Of a stretch of 64,000 nt of DNA, positions 52,818 to 64,000 are shown piece by piece. The notes below the pieces were generated by a model. It searched no databases and had not been told where the DNA came from. It saw only the letters and a list, made by a program, of their open reading frames with translations. A program made the translations under genes and the position numbers. Origin of the DNA: Stramonita haemastoma (taxonomy: Eukaryota > Mollusca > Gastropoda > Neogastropoda > Muricidae); NCBI GenBank assembly GCA_030674155.1, contig CM060342.1:15891047-15955046 (forward strand). The letters run 5' to 3'. How positions within the stretch are numbered: the stretch's first letter is position 1; the number at the start of each line of letters is the position of its first letter.

Positions 52818-52919
52818 TCCCTAGATCCAAATCTTCTCTGGGACGTAAAATATAACCACAACAAGAAGAACATGGTGTTTTTTTCTGAAAAGGACGACGA
52901 CAGCACCATAATTGCTGAG
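52818..52919 (+). CDS. Unknown gene 2, exon A
   Basis: Acceptor GTTGTTGTGTTCGCAG, donor GCTGAG|GTAGGT; 102 bases, phase 0 to 0. Encodes SLDPNLLWDVKYNHNKKNMV and FFSEKDDDSTIIAE with no stop. Charged and hydrophobic residues are mixed as in a folded domain. Phase fits exon B at 57067. Exons upstream were not found. I do not recognise the family. Confidence 0.5.
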
Positions 52920-53089
52920 GTAGGTAGTAAATTAGTAATCTATTTGTAATTTTAATTTTAGTACATTGATTTTGAATGTCTTGTTTCTTTCTTATTAAAA
53001 TTTACCTGTGTTTGTTGAAAGATTGAATTCTAAAACTATTTATAACCATTTTCTCGCTCACAATAGGCTTAAGATAATTTCTCTCTCCC

Positions 53090-53184
53090 CCCCCCCCCCC
53101 TTCTCTCTCTCTCTGTTACTGTTGGTGTCCCTCTGTCGGTCTGTCTTTCTCTCTCCACACTCACATGCCTAAGGGCGCATGTTT

Positions 53185-53231
<47 letters not shown>

Positions 53232-53550
53232 ACACACACACACACAGGCTATACCTATTGTTTCTTTTGGTTGTTTCTTGGGGAAGGGAGAGGGGGATGA
53301 TAATGTTCATAATTTGCTTCTGGTTGCTATTGTTGGGAATTCTCGTTCTTGTTTTGGGGGGTTAGTTGGTCTTTTATGTTTTTTTTTTTTTTTTTTTCTT
53401 TTTTTTTTTTTGCTGTTGGGGGGGGGGGGGGGGGGTAGTTTTTTGTGGTTTTTTTTAAACATAATTATTTGTTGTTATTGTTAGTGGTGTTTTTTGTTTT
53501 TTGTTGGTTTTTTTTTTTTTTTGGGGGGGGGGGGGGAGGCTACTTACGAC
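53090..53550 (+). repeat. C/CT, (CA)n, T-runs and G-runs
   Basis: C-run 53090-53100, CT 53101-53160, CA 53190-53247, T-runs near 53380-53412 and G-runs at 53417-53436 and 53523-53536. Confidence 0.9.
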
Positions 53551-53855
53551 TTTTTTTCTCAGGTGAAATTACCTCACATTTTTTCGTTGGAATTACTGTT
53601 TTTGTTCAGAATTGTTGGAACTGCATTTTCCTTTTTGTTGTAGTTTAGTAGGTAAGTAACGTTAAGGGTTGTTTTTTTTTTTATCAATCCACATGAAGGC
53701 CCTATTGATCCCCGAAATTCCATCTTCCATACATTACCAACTACACCCTCTTCCCCTGACATTCACACACCCTTCCCCCTTTCCTTCTCTGTCTCTGTCT
53801 TTCTCTCCTTCATTTCCTCTGATATCACAATTTGTGAAAAGACGTTAAAAGAAAT

Positions 53856-53861
<6 letters not shown>

Positions 53862-53932
<71 letters not shown>

Positions 53933-54285
53933 CAACACACACATGGGGATAGCCTAGATCTAGTGGTCAGAACATTGAGTGGCATTTTGATCACCGAGTT
54001 GTATTCCCATTGAGAGGACTTTTCCCCTAGAGTAAAATATCAGTTCTGACTCCACTCTCCCCAAAAGTCCTTGGATGAGACTATAAGCCGAAGCCCATGT
54101 GCCGAGTGCCCGAACGCAGGCAGAACATCTTGTGCACACATTAAATCCTGTTATGCTTTTCATAAGAGTAGGCCATTATGTGCAGGTGGGAAGAAATATT
54201 TACAAAAACTGCATGCACAGGGGGATTGGATGTAAAAAAGCAAGTGCTTATTTCATTATCTTGGATATAAAAAAAAATAATAGAG
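53862..54285 (+). mobile_element. (CA)n and SINE family A
   Basis: CA 53862-53930, then head GGGGATAGCCTAGATCTAGT (with a CTAGAT duplication), body GGATGAGACTATAAGCCGAA, tail TTATCTTGGATATAAAAAAA. Confidence 0.85.
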
Positions 54286-54289
54286 TGAA

Positions 54290-55475
54290 ACAGTGCATCA
54301 GATTATTCATTTTTGAAGGATAACCACAATTTCATAGATCTAATGCTAGATATCTGTATTTTGGTGTTTATTTTAATTACACAAACTTCCATGTCCTAAA
54401 AGTACATCCTGGCTTGGCACCCAGTGATGTAAAAGTTGATGACGTCATAAAAAACGTCATATCTGTCACAGCATCAAGTGACTATCCCCATTTCTTAGCC
54501 TGCCGGCTTGAATCATGAATGATTTAGACCAAAACTAGATCTAACAGCTAAATTTAGAGTTGTTTATTTTTGTTATGAGTGAAAAGTATTGACTATTGAC
54601 TAGTTATGTAAAGTAATTATATGTATTGATTAAAAAACACACCCCCCCCCCCACCCACAAACAGTTGAATCAAAGATTGAAACTTAGCTTGGACATGATT
54701 GCATGAGTTGAAAGCCTTTGTGAACAAAAGAGTGAGACGTTCAAAGTGATCAGTGTTTCCTTGATGTTGTTTTTTGTATTGCATTTAGGTCATGTGTAAC
54801 ACAGTAACGCTTTAAGTTTATTTTGATTTATTTACTGCAAAATCGTCAGGTTTTTTTAGCTTTGTGGATCTTGCTTCAAAAGCTAGGAAACATATGACAT
54901 GGTAATGGTAAATATTTTATTTTACAGTTCTTTTAAAAATTTTGGTTAAAGTGTAACTGTTATCAGGTTGCAAAAATCTTCATTGGCTGAAAATGTACTA
55001 AACCTCCACAATGATAAATCTTGTTGTACCTACTACTACATGTAACAGGTATTATTAACAGGTAAGCCCGTGTATATATATTGTCATTTTATTAAAATCA
55101 GAGACATTATGGACATTATTAATTGGTGCAGTAGTTACATTTCGACACCCATCATCTTTCATGAGAAGTAACAGAAAAAGCGAGTTTTGCCATCAATTTT
55201 ATTTCTTCTGCAGCACAAACAAATCACTAGACTCATGTATAATTATAAAGTCCAAATCCTCTCAGGTGACTAATGGTCAACCCCAACACAATTCTATAAT
55301 ATTCAATCCAACCCAACCTAACCTGTACTATAAAATCATATTTATGTCAGCCTATAGTGGCTACTGAAGGTTTCAGTGCTGTTTTCCCATCACTCCTCAT
55401 GGAGTGAAGGCAACAGCCAGACTTAAAGAGAAAAAAATGTAAGCCTAATTTTTTTTTTTTTTTTTTTTTTGGGGG
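54290..55475 (+). other. No feature recognised
   Basis: AT-rich DNA of ordinary complexity between SINEs; within the intron of unknown gene 2 if that gene is real. Confidence 0.5.
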
Positions 55476-55479
55476 GGGG

Positions 55480-56760
55480 GGGGGCAATTTGTTTGCAACC
55501 CTATACTCAAAGACTCAAGACCTACTGTTAAGGTATCCATATTCTGACTGCAGGAATGATAAAACGAGTGTGCATGTGTTTTTTTAAATGAAAAAAAAAA
55601 TCATACCAGCACGCAAAGTCCTACTCTTCCGAAAGGTAGAACAGGTTTTTAACATGTGTGCAGGATGTTCTGTGTGCGTCGCACACAAAACCTCAGTTTA
55701 TAATCTCATGTGAAGGATTTTTATAGGGCAGTGGAGTTGGTACTGTCACTGGTGTTAATCCAGGGGGAAAATTCCCTTGATTATAAATGAGCATGGATGG
55801 TGGTTCAAACCTGGTTGGAACAAGCTTCATGATCAAACCACTAGGCTCTCCCCCAGATCATGCAACATCCCTTATGTATTTATTTTTTTTTTTATTGTTC
55901 CAGTGCTAGCGAGGGCCTAGCAGTCGGCCTTTTTAACACCTGCGCTGCAGTTTTCACCTGGAGGGCAACACCTGAAAAAGACTATGTCATGCTGTGTGGT
56001 CTTCCCTGCTGAAACCCCCAGTATTCCAACTGGGGAAATTGACAGTGTTCTGTTCCATTCATGAACCCTATGACCCATATACTTTTTTTAGTACTTGTTA
56101 TGTTTTTGTCTTATTCACTGTTCGAGGGGATTTTTTTCCCTGGAGTTAACATCAGTGCTGACTCCACTCTCCCCAAAAGTCCTTCGGGTGAGACTAGAGA
56201 CCGGGGCCCCATGTGTGCGAATGCATACAGAAGCATCTTGTCGCACACGTTAAATCCTGTTCTGCTTTTCGTAAGAGTAGGCCACTGTGTGCCTGGTAGG
56301 AACAGATAAGATTGACAAAACTGCATTCACACTGGGGACTGGATGTAAAAAAAGCACACGGGTGCTCATTCCATTATTCTTGACTATAAAAGAATAAATA
56401 ATAATACAAATAAACTGTTTTGTATTGATAGTTGTAATGATTTATATTAAAATGATAAAGAAAAATGTTGCTGCTGATACTTTTTTTCCTTTGTTTGCTA
56501 CAGCTACGAGGTTCACCAATGGTAAGATTTTTGGTATGTGACCATATTCTTCCCCACCATTTAGGTAGCTGCATTCAGACTTGAGGGATGGTGTCTACAC
56601 AGTACACGACACCTGTATGTATGCGTTGTTTTTTTCTTAATTTCTTCATACCAGCTCACAATAGCCAACTCTTTGAAAGGCAAAACAAGTTTTCAGTGTG
56701 TATGGGGCCTTGGTTTATAGTCCCATCCAAAAGACTTTGACATTAGTTTGATTTTTTTTG
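55480..56760 (+). mobile_element. SINE cluster: B (-) 55480-55860, A (+) 56119-56405, B (-) 56490-56755
   Basis: First shows reversed B with poly-T/poly-G (55448-55484), ATTCTGACTGCAGGAATG and GAACAGGTTTTTAACATG. Second starts at TTCGAGGGGATTTTTTTCCC without head and ends in CTTGACTATAAAAGAATAAA. Third begins AGCTACGAGGTTCACCAATG. Confidence 0.8.
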
Positions 56761-57066
56761 GGGGGAAATTGGGAAGTTAAGGGTGAGGAAATGATAAAAA
56801 TAATAATACTGTTTTATACAGGAAAATGGTCATATCATAGTAAGTATCCAAAAGATTATTTGCCTCGTCTGATTTCATTATCGCCCTTAAGCCTGACTGT
56901 ATTTATAGAGTAGATGTAAGTATTTATAACTAAATTGTCTATCTAAAGTCATGACTTTAGCCTGCTTTCGTAGACTCTTGTTTTCTGATTTTGTTTCCAT
57001 ATAAAAATGCATAATGTCAGTGATATGATCCATACCAAGATGATGATGACTCATTTCAATGTGCAG

Positions 57067-57190
57067 GTGTGGCCCCCATTCCGAGGCAACTATGGAAACG
57101 GGTGGCAGAGTACAAGACTTGCAGGGCAAGGGACACGTGTGGTGGCTGGCACTACAGGCTACTACTGCTTTGGAAACTTCCTGATACCAG
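57067..57190 (+). CDS. Unknown gene 2, exon B
   Basis: Acceptor TTTCAATGTGCAG, donor ATACCAG|GTGAGT; 124 bases, phase 0 to 1. Encodes VWPPFRGNYGNGWQSTRLAG and QGTRVVAGTTGYYCFGNFL. Aromatic- and Gly-rich, like a beta-sheet domain. GC content and composition differ from the flanking repeats. Confidence 0.6.
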
Positions 57191-57305
57191 GTGAGTGTGC
57201 TGTCTTTACCATGCAGTATTTGTCATCATTCATGTAGCCTACCACTGTACCATATGAGACACTTGTGATGCTCCACCACGAATTGGGTTGCATTGCATCT
57301 GACCA

Positions 57306-57640
57306 GGGGACAGGATAGCCTAGTGGTCAGAACATTGCGCTCGCAATTTGATGACCCGAGTTTGATTCCCGTTCGAGGGATTTTTCTTCTGGAGTTAACA
57401 TCAGTGCTGACTCCACTCTCCCCAAAAGTCTTTCAGGATGAGACTGTAAACGATGCCCCGTGTGCGGACGCACGCATAACATCTTGCGCACACGTTAAAT
57501 CCTGTTCCACTTTTCATAAGAGTAGGCCATTGTGTGCCGGTGGGAACAGATAAGATTTACAAATCTGCATGCATACAGGAACTGGATTTAATAAAGCACC
57601 GAGTGCTGATTCCTTATCCTCGATTATATAAAAAGAAAAA
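57306..57640 (+). mobile_element. SINE family A, full length
   Basis: GGACAGGATAGCCTAGTGGT head with GTTTGATTCCCG, body, TTATCCTCGATTATATAAAA tail. Confidence 0.9.
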
Positions 57641-58035
57641 AAAGGAGGAAAACCCCCACTTTTCCGTAGGAGCCATTTTAGGCAGGTGGGGGTCAGGCTT
57701 GTTGATTTTGAAAGATTATAAAACTATAGCCCTTCTTTTACCTTGGTTTGAAACTTGTATTTAAAAAAAAAGGCATGACTGTGATTCCTTTTGTGCTAAA
57801 AGCGCATTAAAAAACACCCAACCCGTCTGTTAAGTTTACATTCAATTTCTATTTTTGCACTTCTTGCAGTCATTTCAATTTGTAAAAAAAAAAAAAAAAG
57901 CCTAGATTTACCTGATTTTCAATCTGTTTTCTGTATTGAATAGCCTTTTTATTGCAGATTGATGACATGTTAAAACTGAAAATTGATGACCTCTAGTGCA
58001 ATGCAACTCATTTGTGGTGAAGCTTCACCGTTTCA
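57640..58035 (+). repeat. Dispersed repeat L, copy 1
   Basis: Ends with AGGAGCCATTTTAGGCAGGT at left and GTGCAATGCAACTCATTTGT at right. An inverted copy lies at 61855-62200. Confidence 0.75.
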
Positions 58036-58044
58036 GAAAAAAAA

Positions 58045-58260
58045 TCATTTCATTCTTTTATTTCAGGAATATGGAATAAGCACTTTTATAACCCACTCCC
58101 TGTGTGTATGCAGTTTTGTAAATTTTGTCATCCATTCCCACTGACACAATGGCCCATCTTTTGAAAAGCGGACTGGGTTTTAATGTGTGTGAAGGTGTTC
58201 TGTGCGCGTTCGCACATGAAACCTTGGTCTATAGTTCATCCGAAGGACCATTGCAGACTA
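58045..58260 (-). mobile_element. SINE family A 3' half, reversed
   Basis: TTTCAGGAATATGGAATAAG, CACTCCCTGTGTGTATGCAG, GGTCTATAGTTCATCCGAAG. Confidence 0.75.
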
Positions 58261-58705
58261 TAATGGCTTGTGCATTGCTGTATCAGCCAAACAACATTCA
58301 AAAGTTTAGTTTCCAAGGATTTTTTTTATCCCTTTGTGTTGGTCCAGACCAAAAGCTGTCAGTTATTGATGTAAAATGAGCAAAGTCATACATTCAAACA
58401 GTTTGTTGTAAAATGTTATGTTGAGATTTGTCTTTCAACCATGATAAGATCTTAGCATAACAGCCTGCACTCTCCTTTAAGAGAAAAAAAAATCCCCTTA
58501 AGTCAGCGTATGGATGCCTATATATGGCAAGGTATTAGAAAAGAGTCATGCGACACACGAATTTTTCATCAGTGTGTATTTCAATCTCTCAGTGATTCCC
58601 AGGGGGGGTGAGTGAATCAGTGCATTTCTGGGTGATCCTCAAGGTGTTAAGCTGGGGAACATGTCACAACATGAGCTCATGATGAAAGTCTGTATTACAC
58701 ACACA

Positions 58706-59065
58706 CCGATAGCCTGATGGTCATAGTGATGCCCTCGTGCTATGTTGACCCAGATTCGAATCTTGTTCAAGATGATTTTTTTCCTCTGGAGTTAACATCA
58801 GTGTCGACTCCACTCCCCCCAAAGGTCCTATGAAAGAGACTAAACTGAGGTCCTGTGTGCAAACGCACACATAACATCTTGTGCACAAGGTAAAACCTGT
58901 TCTGCTTTCTGGGAGAGCAGGCCATTGTGTGCCGGTGGGAATGGATGACAAAATTTACAAAACTGCATACATATAGGGATTGGATGTAAAAAAAAAAAAA
59001 AAAAAAAAAAAGCACGTGAGTGCTTATTTCATTAACATTGAAATAAAAGAATAATTATAAAAAAA
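58706..59065 (+). mobile_element. SINE family A, full length, diverged
   Basis: GATAGCCTGATGGTCATAGT head, TTTCCTCTGGAGTTAACATC body, GGGATTGGATGTAAAAA and A-run of about 24, tail ATTGAAATAAAAGAATAATT. Confidence 0.85.
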
Positions 59066-59114
59066 AACACTTCATAAAATGGTGTTAAGACAAATATGTG
59101 AACAGTTTAAGATT

Positions 59115-59370
59115 TAACACACACACACACACATGAGCGCACGCACACACACTGTATAGAATCAATATGTATTCATAAAAAATTGGAGATTTTCATCAGC
59201 TGTTAGTATTACTTTATTGCTAAAATTGTAGTGGTGTGTGCCTGTCTAAGAACACATTGAATGATAAGACAAGATTATTGTAATCATTTGTGAGTGAACT
59301 TGCACACACACATGCACGCACACACAAACACAGACACAGACACAGACACACACACACACAGAGAGAAATA
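59115..59370 (+). repeat. Short (CA)n blocks
   Basis: CA at 59119-59152 and 59302-59362 with GCAC and GACA variants. Confidence 0.85.
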
Positions 59371-59764
59371 TGCATTATATAATGTATGCCAATTTAATTT
59401 TGGGTGGCAATCACTACTTGAGCTTAGCATGGGTAGGCTACAGATGTAAATCATAATACAGCATGAACCACAGCCTTGAATATTTTAAAAAAAAAATAAA
59501 AATTTTTTTGAAAAGTCTTCCAATTCTATACTGTTGAGGGGTTTGTCTGAACCCTATACATTGGGGGAAAAGTCTAATGATCACCCCACTCATACTGAAA
59601 GACTTTCTGCTTGGGCTCACACCACCATGCTGCCCACACTTTTGGTTTTCTTGACTGTGGTTGTTTTTAGACAGGAAAGGGAATTCAGATTTTGTTTTCA
59701 TACATGATTTTTTGAAATTTTTGTTTTAACTTCATGAGGGAGATTGTCTACATTTTTTGGGGGG

Positions 59765-60480
59765 GGTTCCTCAGCTAGAGCTTTGAGGTTCACCAGAGGT
59801 GAGTTTTTTGCTTATGCAACCATTTACCCCCCACCATTTAGGTAGCTGCATTAAAATTTTTGGAGATGGTGTCTTAACACAACACCTGTTTGCATGCATC
59901 CCCCCAAAAAAAGTCACCCAATTTTTTTAGCACAAACTGGTGGAACGGTTGAGTCGGTGAAGGCTCAAAACCAGGCCATCAGATCACAAGTTCAAGTTCT
60001 AACCACTAGCGCCCCCCCCCAACAAAAAACAAACAAAAAACAAAACAACCAAAAAAACGCCACAAAACAATAAGAGATGGATAGATTGATTTTAAAATGA
60101 AAATGTGATGGATGCTAAAGTCGAGTGGTTATGGCCGTTTGACTTTAATCCCCTGGGTCCATGAAGTCATGGGTTTGAATCTTAGCATCATCTGGTGAAT
60201 TATGGGTGGGGATTTTTATAATCTCCCAGGTCAACTTCAAGTGCAGACCTGCCAGTGCCTTAATTCTCTTTGTTTATATCCACATGTAGAAGATCAAATA
60301 ATATGCACATCAAAGATTCTGTAACTCATGTTGGCATACGGTGGGTTACGGAAAGACAAGCATACCCAGCATACATCCCAGAAGTCGGAACGCAGCTACC
60401 TTCATGGTGGGCAAAACCGGTTGCATACACAAAATCTCACCATTGGTGAACCTCAGAACTTTAGCCGAAAGAATTTAAAT
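59765..60480 (+). mobile_element. SINE B tail (-) 59765-59915 and tRNA-headed SINE (+) 60100-60480
   Basis: The forward element has head GCTAAAGTCGAGTGGTTATG with GGGTTTGAATCTT, body GTGCAGACCTGCCAGTGCC, and a B tail GAAGTCGGAACGCAGCTACC to CATTGGTGAACCTCAGAACT. So a third body uses the B 3' end. Confidence 0.75.
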
Positions 60481-60602
60481 AAAACAAAAAGATAATGCAA
60501 AAGTGAAATTAGCAACAAATTCTCCAGACTCAACTAGGAAGTCCATATGGAGTCAGTCTCCCTCACCACAGCAGCCAACCAAGTCAACTCAGACACTGAC
60601 AA

Positions 60603-60860
60603 GTCAAATCAAAATTTTATTTCCAGATGGTACATTCAGTGGGCAATAAATTTGCTTTTTTTCATCAAGCCATCTATCCAGAAAATAAACCCAACCAAAT
60701 AAAAAAACAAACGAACTAACAAAAATAAAACAGCAAGCAAACAGAATAAATACAACCAAAAAAAAAAAAAACACTCGAAAATATTTAACTACAACACTGT
60801 TACTACAATCCATAATAATAAAATCAATTCAAAAGGTACTAAAGAAAATATAATTGCAGT
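60603..60860 (-). mobile_element. Element E 3' region
   Basis: TCAAAATTTTATTTCCAGAT, GTACATTCAGTGGGCAATAA and the A-rich stretch, as at 47685-47965. Confidence 0.8.
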
Positions 60861-60987
60861 CTTGCTCTGGCCCCCGCAATCCTTCTTCAGTGATACATCT
60901 CTCTGTCTGGGCTTTGCTTTCATCAAGTTAGTGCAGGCAGGGGGAGGTCTGTCAACTCTTTGTGTGTGCTGTGTGTGTGTGTTTCAG

Positions 60988-61094
60988 AGGACACCAGGGT
61001 TGAGTGGAGGAGTGTTGGATGGAGGCCGTTCACTACACACATGCTGGGTCTCACCTGGACATACCTGAAAAAATGGTCATGGTGGTATTGTTAA
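60988..61094 (+). CDS. Unknown gene 2, exon C with stop
   Basis: Acceptor GTGTGTGTTTCAG; two bases complete the codon left by exon B (GAG). Encodes EDTRVEWRSVGWRPFTTHML and GLTWTYLKKWSWWYC then TAA. Very Trp-rich. A second possible terminal exon begins at 61313 after TTTCTTTTTCAG and gives ECARSVCFWSKLVRVS then stop. Family not recognised. Confidence 0.55.
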
Positions 61095-61644
61095 GACACG
61101 TCCACAGTTCTCTCAAAGTATAAGGGTAGGGGTAGGACGAGATTAGCTTTTTATTTATTTAATTTTTGGTGGGCATGTAAAAAGCTTATATTCTGTATAT
61201 TTCTGGGTTATGAGCTGCTCCTTGTTTTAAAGCTGCATCAGTATTTTGTTTATTGAACAACCGTGGCCTACTGATATAGATTTTGGTGATTTTTTTCTCT
61301 TTCTTTTTCAGAGTGCGCAAGATCAGTCTGTTTCTGGTCAAAGCTTGTAAGAGTATCTTGACTGAGCATATTGGCATTAATTTTGCCGGTTTTAGTTTTT
61401 AAAGCAATGTATGGCTTGCCCTGCCCAGTAATCTGTTATTTTCACAGTGAAAAGTCTTTTGCTGCAATACCGGATTCAGAAACAGCACTGCGCCTTATAG
61501 CCCAGAAAATATGGTACATACATGTAGAAAAGCTGAGGTCTGTGAGGGTTGGTTGGTTTTTGTTTTCTTATGGTCATTTTTCTTATCATTATATACAGCT
61601 GTTGCTTGCTTCCAAGAAATACAAAGGATTTTTTTCTTTTCTGT

Positions 61645-61750
61645 TCCTTGGCTAGAGCTCCAAGGTTCACCAATACCAATGGTGAGATTTTGTGTGTGCG
61701 GCCGTTTTTGCCCACCATGAAAGAAGCGACATTCTGACTTCAAGAATCGA
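61645..61750 (-). mobile_element. SINE B tail, reversed
   Basis: TAGAGCTCCAAGGTTCACCA and AAGCGACATTCTGACTTCAA. Confidence 0.75.
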
Positions 61751-61854
61751 GAATGTTGGTTGTGCCTGAGCAGGAATGGACCATCTGTACCGCCAAGCTT
61801 GGTTTGTACCTCATGTTTTATGTTGATTAATCACCTTTGTATACACATAATGTG

Positions 61855-62200
61855 ATGTTCCACTACATAATGAGTTGCATTGCACCAGAGGTCAATTTCT
61901 AGTTATTGATATTTTATTAATCTGCAATAAAATGGTTATACAATAAAAAGGGGAAAAAAAAAGACTGAAAATCGGACAATTCTATCAAAATTAATTACAA
62001 CTTGAAATGATAGACTGTAGGAATTGACAAAATGAGAAATTGACAAGTTTTTCATCCTAATAGATGGTCAGAATGAGAGCTTGGGTATTTAAAAAAAAAA
62101 AAAAAAGTTTAAAGGCAAAAAGGAGACAAAGTTATAGATATTTGACCCCCACCTGCCTAAAATGGCTCCTAGAGGAAAAGGTGAGGTGCTAAGCGACTCA
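61855..62200 (-). repeat. Dispersed repeat L, copy 2 (inverted)
   Basis: AATGAGTTGCATTGCACCAG at left and CACCTGCCTAAAATGGCTCC at right, the reverse of 57640-58035. Confidence 0.75.
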
Positions 62201-62209
62201 TTTCATGGT

Positions 62210-63520
62210 GGAGTATAACATATACATGTAGTACTTTACAAACTGTTGTCACTAGTTTTATCAACTACATTGGTGTAGGGCATGTGAAAAGTAGGACATT
62301 TCAAGTGCATATCAGCGTTGATTCTAGGTTGCGAGATTCTCGCAGTCTTTTGTCATTGAGGTACTAAAATGTGAGCAGTCTGCTCCCTCTGGTGCAAAGA
62401 TATAGAACAAATTTTGCATTAAAACTTTTTTTACAGGGGAAAAAAGTATGTAAAAGAAAAAGAAAGACATAAATTCAGCCCTTTACAAATTAGTTCATGT
62501 GTTTTATACAGTAAGTCCAAAATAGTAGGCAAGAGCACTGAATCCCAAAGAGATGTACATGGGATACAGTATTTGGGTGGTAAAAACAGTTGGGTTTTTT
62601 TGTTTCTGTTTCCACAATTGCTGTTTTTTTTCTTGGTCTGTAAAGAAGTATCCCCCCCCTCCCCCCCCAAAAAAAAATGTGTAGTTAAATTTTTTCTTAA
62701 ACAATATCTGACCAACATTTTGTTTAGCGTTTTAGCTACAGGTTAAATTTTTCCGTTTAGATAAAAAAAAAATCCACTACCCCCAAAAGAAAGTTTTTCC
62801 TTCTACAAAACAGAAACTATTTCTGTTAATTTTTAAAGAAAAATCATCATGGTTCTTTCTTGATACAACCCTCAGAAACTGATGCACCAAGCTCCTTCTG
62901 AAAAATCTATAAAACGGGGGATGAATGGACAGATTTTACTGAAAGAGAGTAATAGAATAAAAAACGATTTAATAGAATAAACGATTGTTTTCCTTTCACA
63001 TCCACTCCTCTTTAGAATAAGAGAAAGAAAAACATGAATTACAACAACAACAAAAAGTCATGAAGACTACATTATTTTACCATGAAAGCTATTTTTAAGA
63101 AAGCAATGTCAGGCCAAAGAATACATTTTGAAGAACCATGAGGGAGGGAGGGAGAACTAGAAAAAGGTGTGAAGCAGTATAGGAGAGGAAGTGGTTTTTT
63201 TTCTTTTTCAAATTGGTAGGGTTATTTCAACACATTATTCATAGAAAATAAAAGTAGATGGCTAACATGAGATCGATTGTACACCGCGGTGAGCCCATGT
63301 TGGGGAATTTGCGCTATATAAGCCTCCATTTTATTATATTTATATATTATTATCCCAAGCCCACATTTTCATCCCTTTTTCATAGGTTTTAAAGTGCCAA
63401 GACATACAAATCATAGCTGCCAACCATTTCTTTTTTACCAGGAATAATTTCCAGTCTCTAGCAACAAAAATCTGGTATATGAAATTGAAAAAAAACAACC
63501 CTAAACCACACACACACAAA
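62210..63520 (+). other. No gene recognised
   Basis: AT-rich with A/T runs. A retroposon tail with TTTGCGCTATATAAGCC and ATT repeats lies at 63265-63350. Confidence 0.5.
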
Positions 63521-63532
63521 AAAAAAGCACAA

Positions 63533-63720
63533 AGATGTCGAAGAAATGTGCAAAGGCTGGTAGCTGTGTCTATCAGAAGTTTGTTCTTAATCCATGGAAG
63601 ATTTTCCATACATTGATCGGTTTCAACAAAGGTTATGCCTTCCACCACACTTAAGAGATGGTGCAATTTTAAAATTTCACATGGCAAGCGCAGTGACATT
63701 ACTGCACATATTGTTTACAG
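63533..63720 (+). pseudogene. BED-finger relic 2
   Basis: Begins MSKKCAKAG, shares QKFVL with relic 1, and ends FKISHGKRSDITAHI, the second half of a BED-type finger. Frame shifts in between. No downstream transposase found before the window ends. Confidence 0.6.
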
Positions 63721-64000
63721 CTGTGATTTTAGCACAGCAGTTCTGATTTCAGCTGTTTTACTACATTGCTGTTCCATTTGCTCAAAAACTGCCTGCTTCT
63801 TTTTTTTGGTTTTGTTTGCAAGTTTATAGAGCCAGTTCAAATACAAGTGAATATGCTGACAGAACGAGCAAGGGGAAGTAATGAATGAGACCTCTACTAA
63901 AACTGGTCTATTTTGACCATGGAGATTTTTTTGTTTAAAAATTTTTTTTTTATTTTGACCATGGAGTTGGACAGGGGGAGATAAAACATGACCCACAGAT
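63721..64000 (+). other. Window end, nothing recognised
   Basis: AT-rich DNA; a TTTTGACCATGGAG segment occurs twice (63912 and 63954). Confidence 0.5.

Overview
The window is eukaryotic, intron-rich, and crowded with microsatellites and short retroposons. It most likely comes from a gastropod mollusc. That assignment rests on the style of the tRNA-derived SINEs and on recall of similar repeats in marine snails, so it is moderate at best. The main content, on the + strand from 86 to 41537, is the 3' two-thirds of a nuclear receptor corepressor gene (NCoR/SMRT family). Recognition rests on the second SANT domain split over two exons (1291-1353 and 2615-2754), a GSITKGTP repression motif, a DFYTAQQM motif, CoRNR-box helices in the vertebrate order, and the diagnostic C-terminus ending SQYETLSD plus acidic residues. 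I assign 23 exons (about 2,400 codons). All have GT donors and AG acceptors, and the phases agree across all 22 introns. The first SANT domain and the 5' end lie upstream of the window.

The corepressor would act in the nucleus: SANT2 in histone-tail and deacetylase control, the long low-complexity middle as a flexible scaffold, and the CoRNR boxes as docking helices for unliganded nuclear receptors. At least eight exons are interrupted by small frame shifts, mostly in homopolymers or codon repeats, although donors and acceptors stay in phase. I read most of these as assembly indels, not gene decay.

The introns hold repeats in layers: dinucleotide arrays, long polypyrimidine tracts, minisatellites, at least four tRNA-derived SINE families (here called A, B, C and D; A and B share a body but differ in their 3' ends), a piggyBac-like MITE in two copies, and LINE fragments. 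The most unusual feature is that gene landmarks themselves were caught up in duplication. The exon 9 donor is duplicated, the exon 18 end plus donor is repeated about five times, the exon 14 and exon 20 acceptors are duplicated, one SINE sits inside the exon 11 donor so that its target-site duplication repeats the donor, and the stop codon lies in the first unit of a tandem array.

From 41538 to 46.9 kb is probable 3'UTR mixed with repeats. From 47 to 64 kb there are more SINEs, two decayed BED-finger relics, an inverted-repeat hairpin, a run of 49 G, and three small in-phase exons (52818-52919, 57067-57190, 60988-61094) that together read as the C-terminal part of a second protein that I do not recognise.
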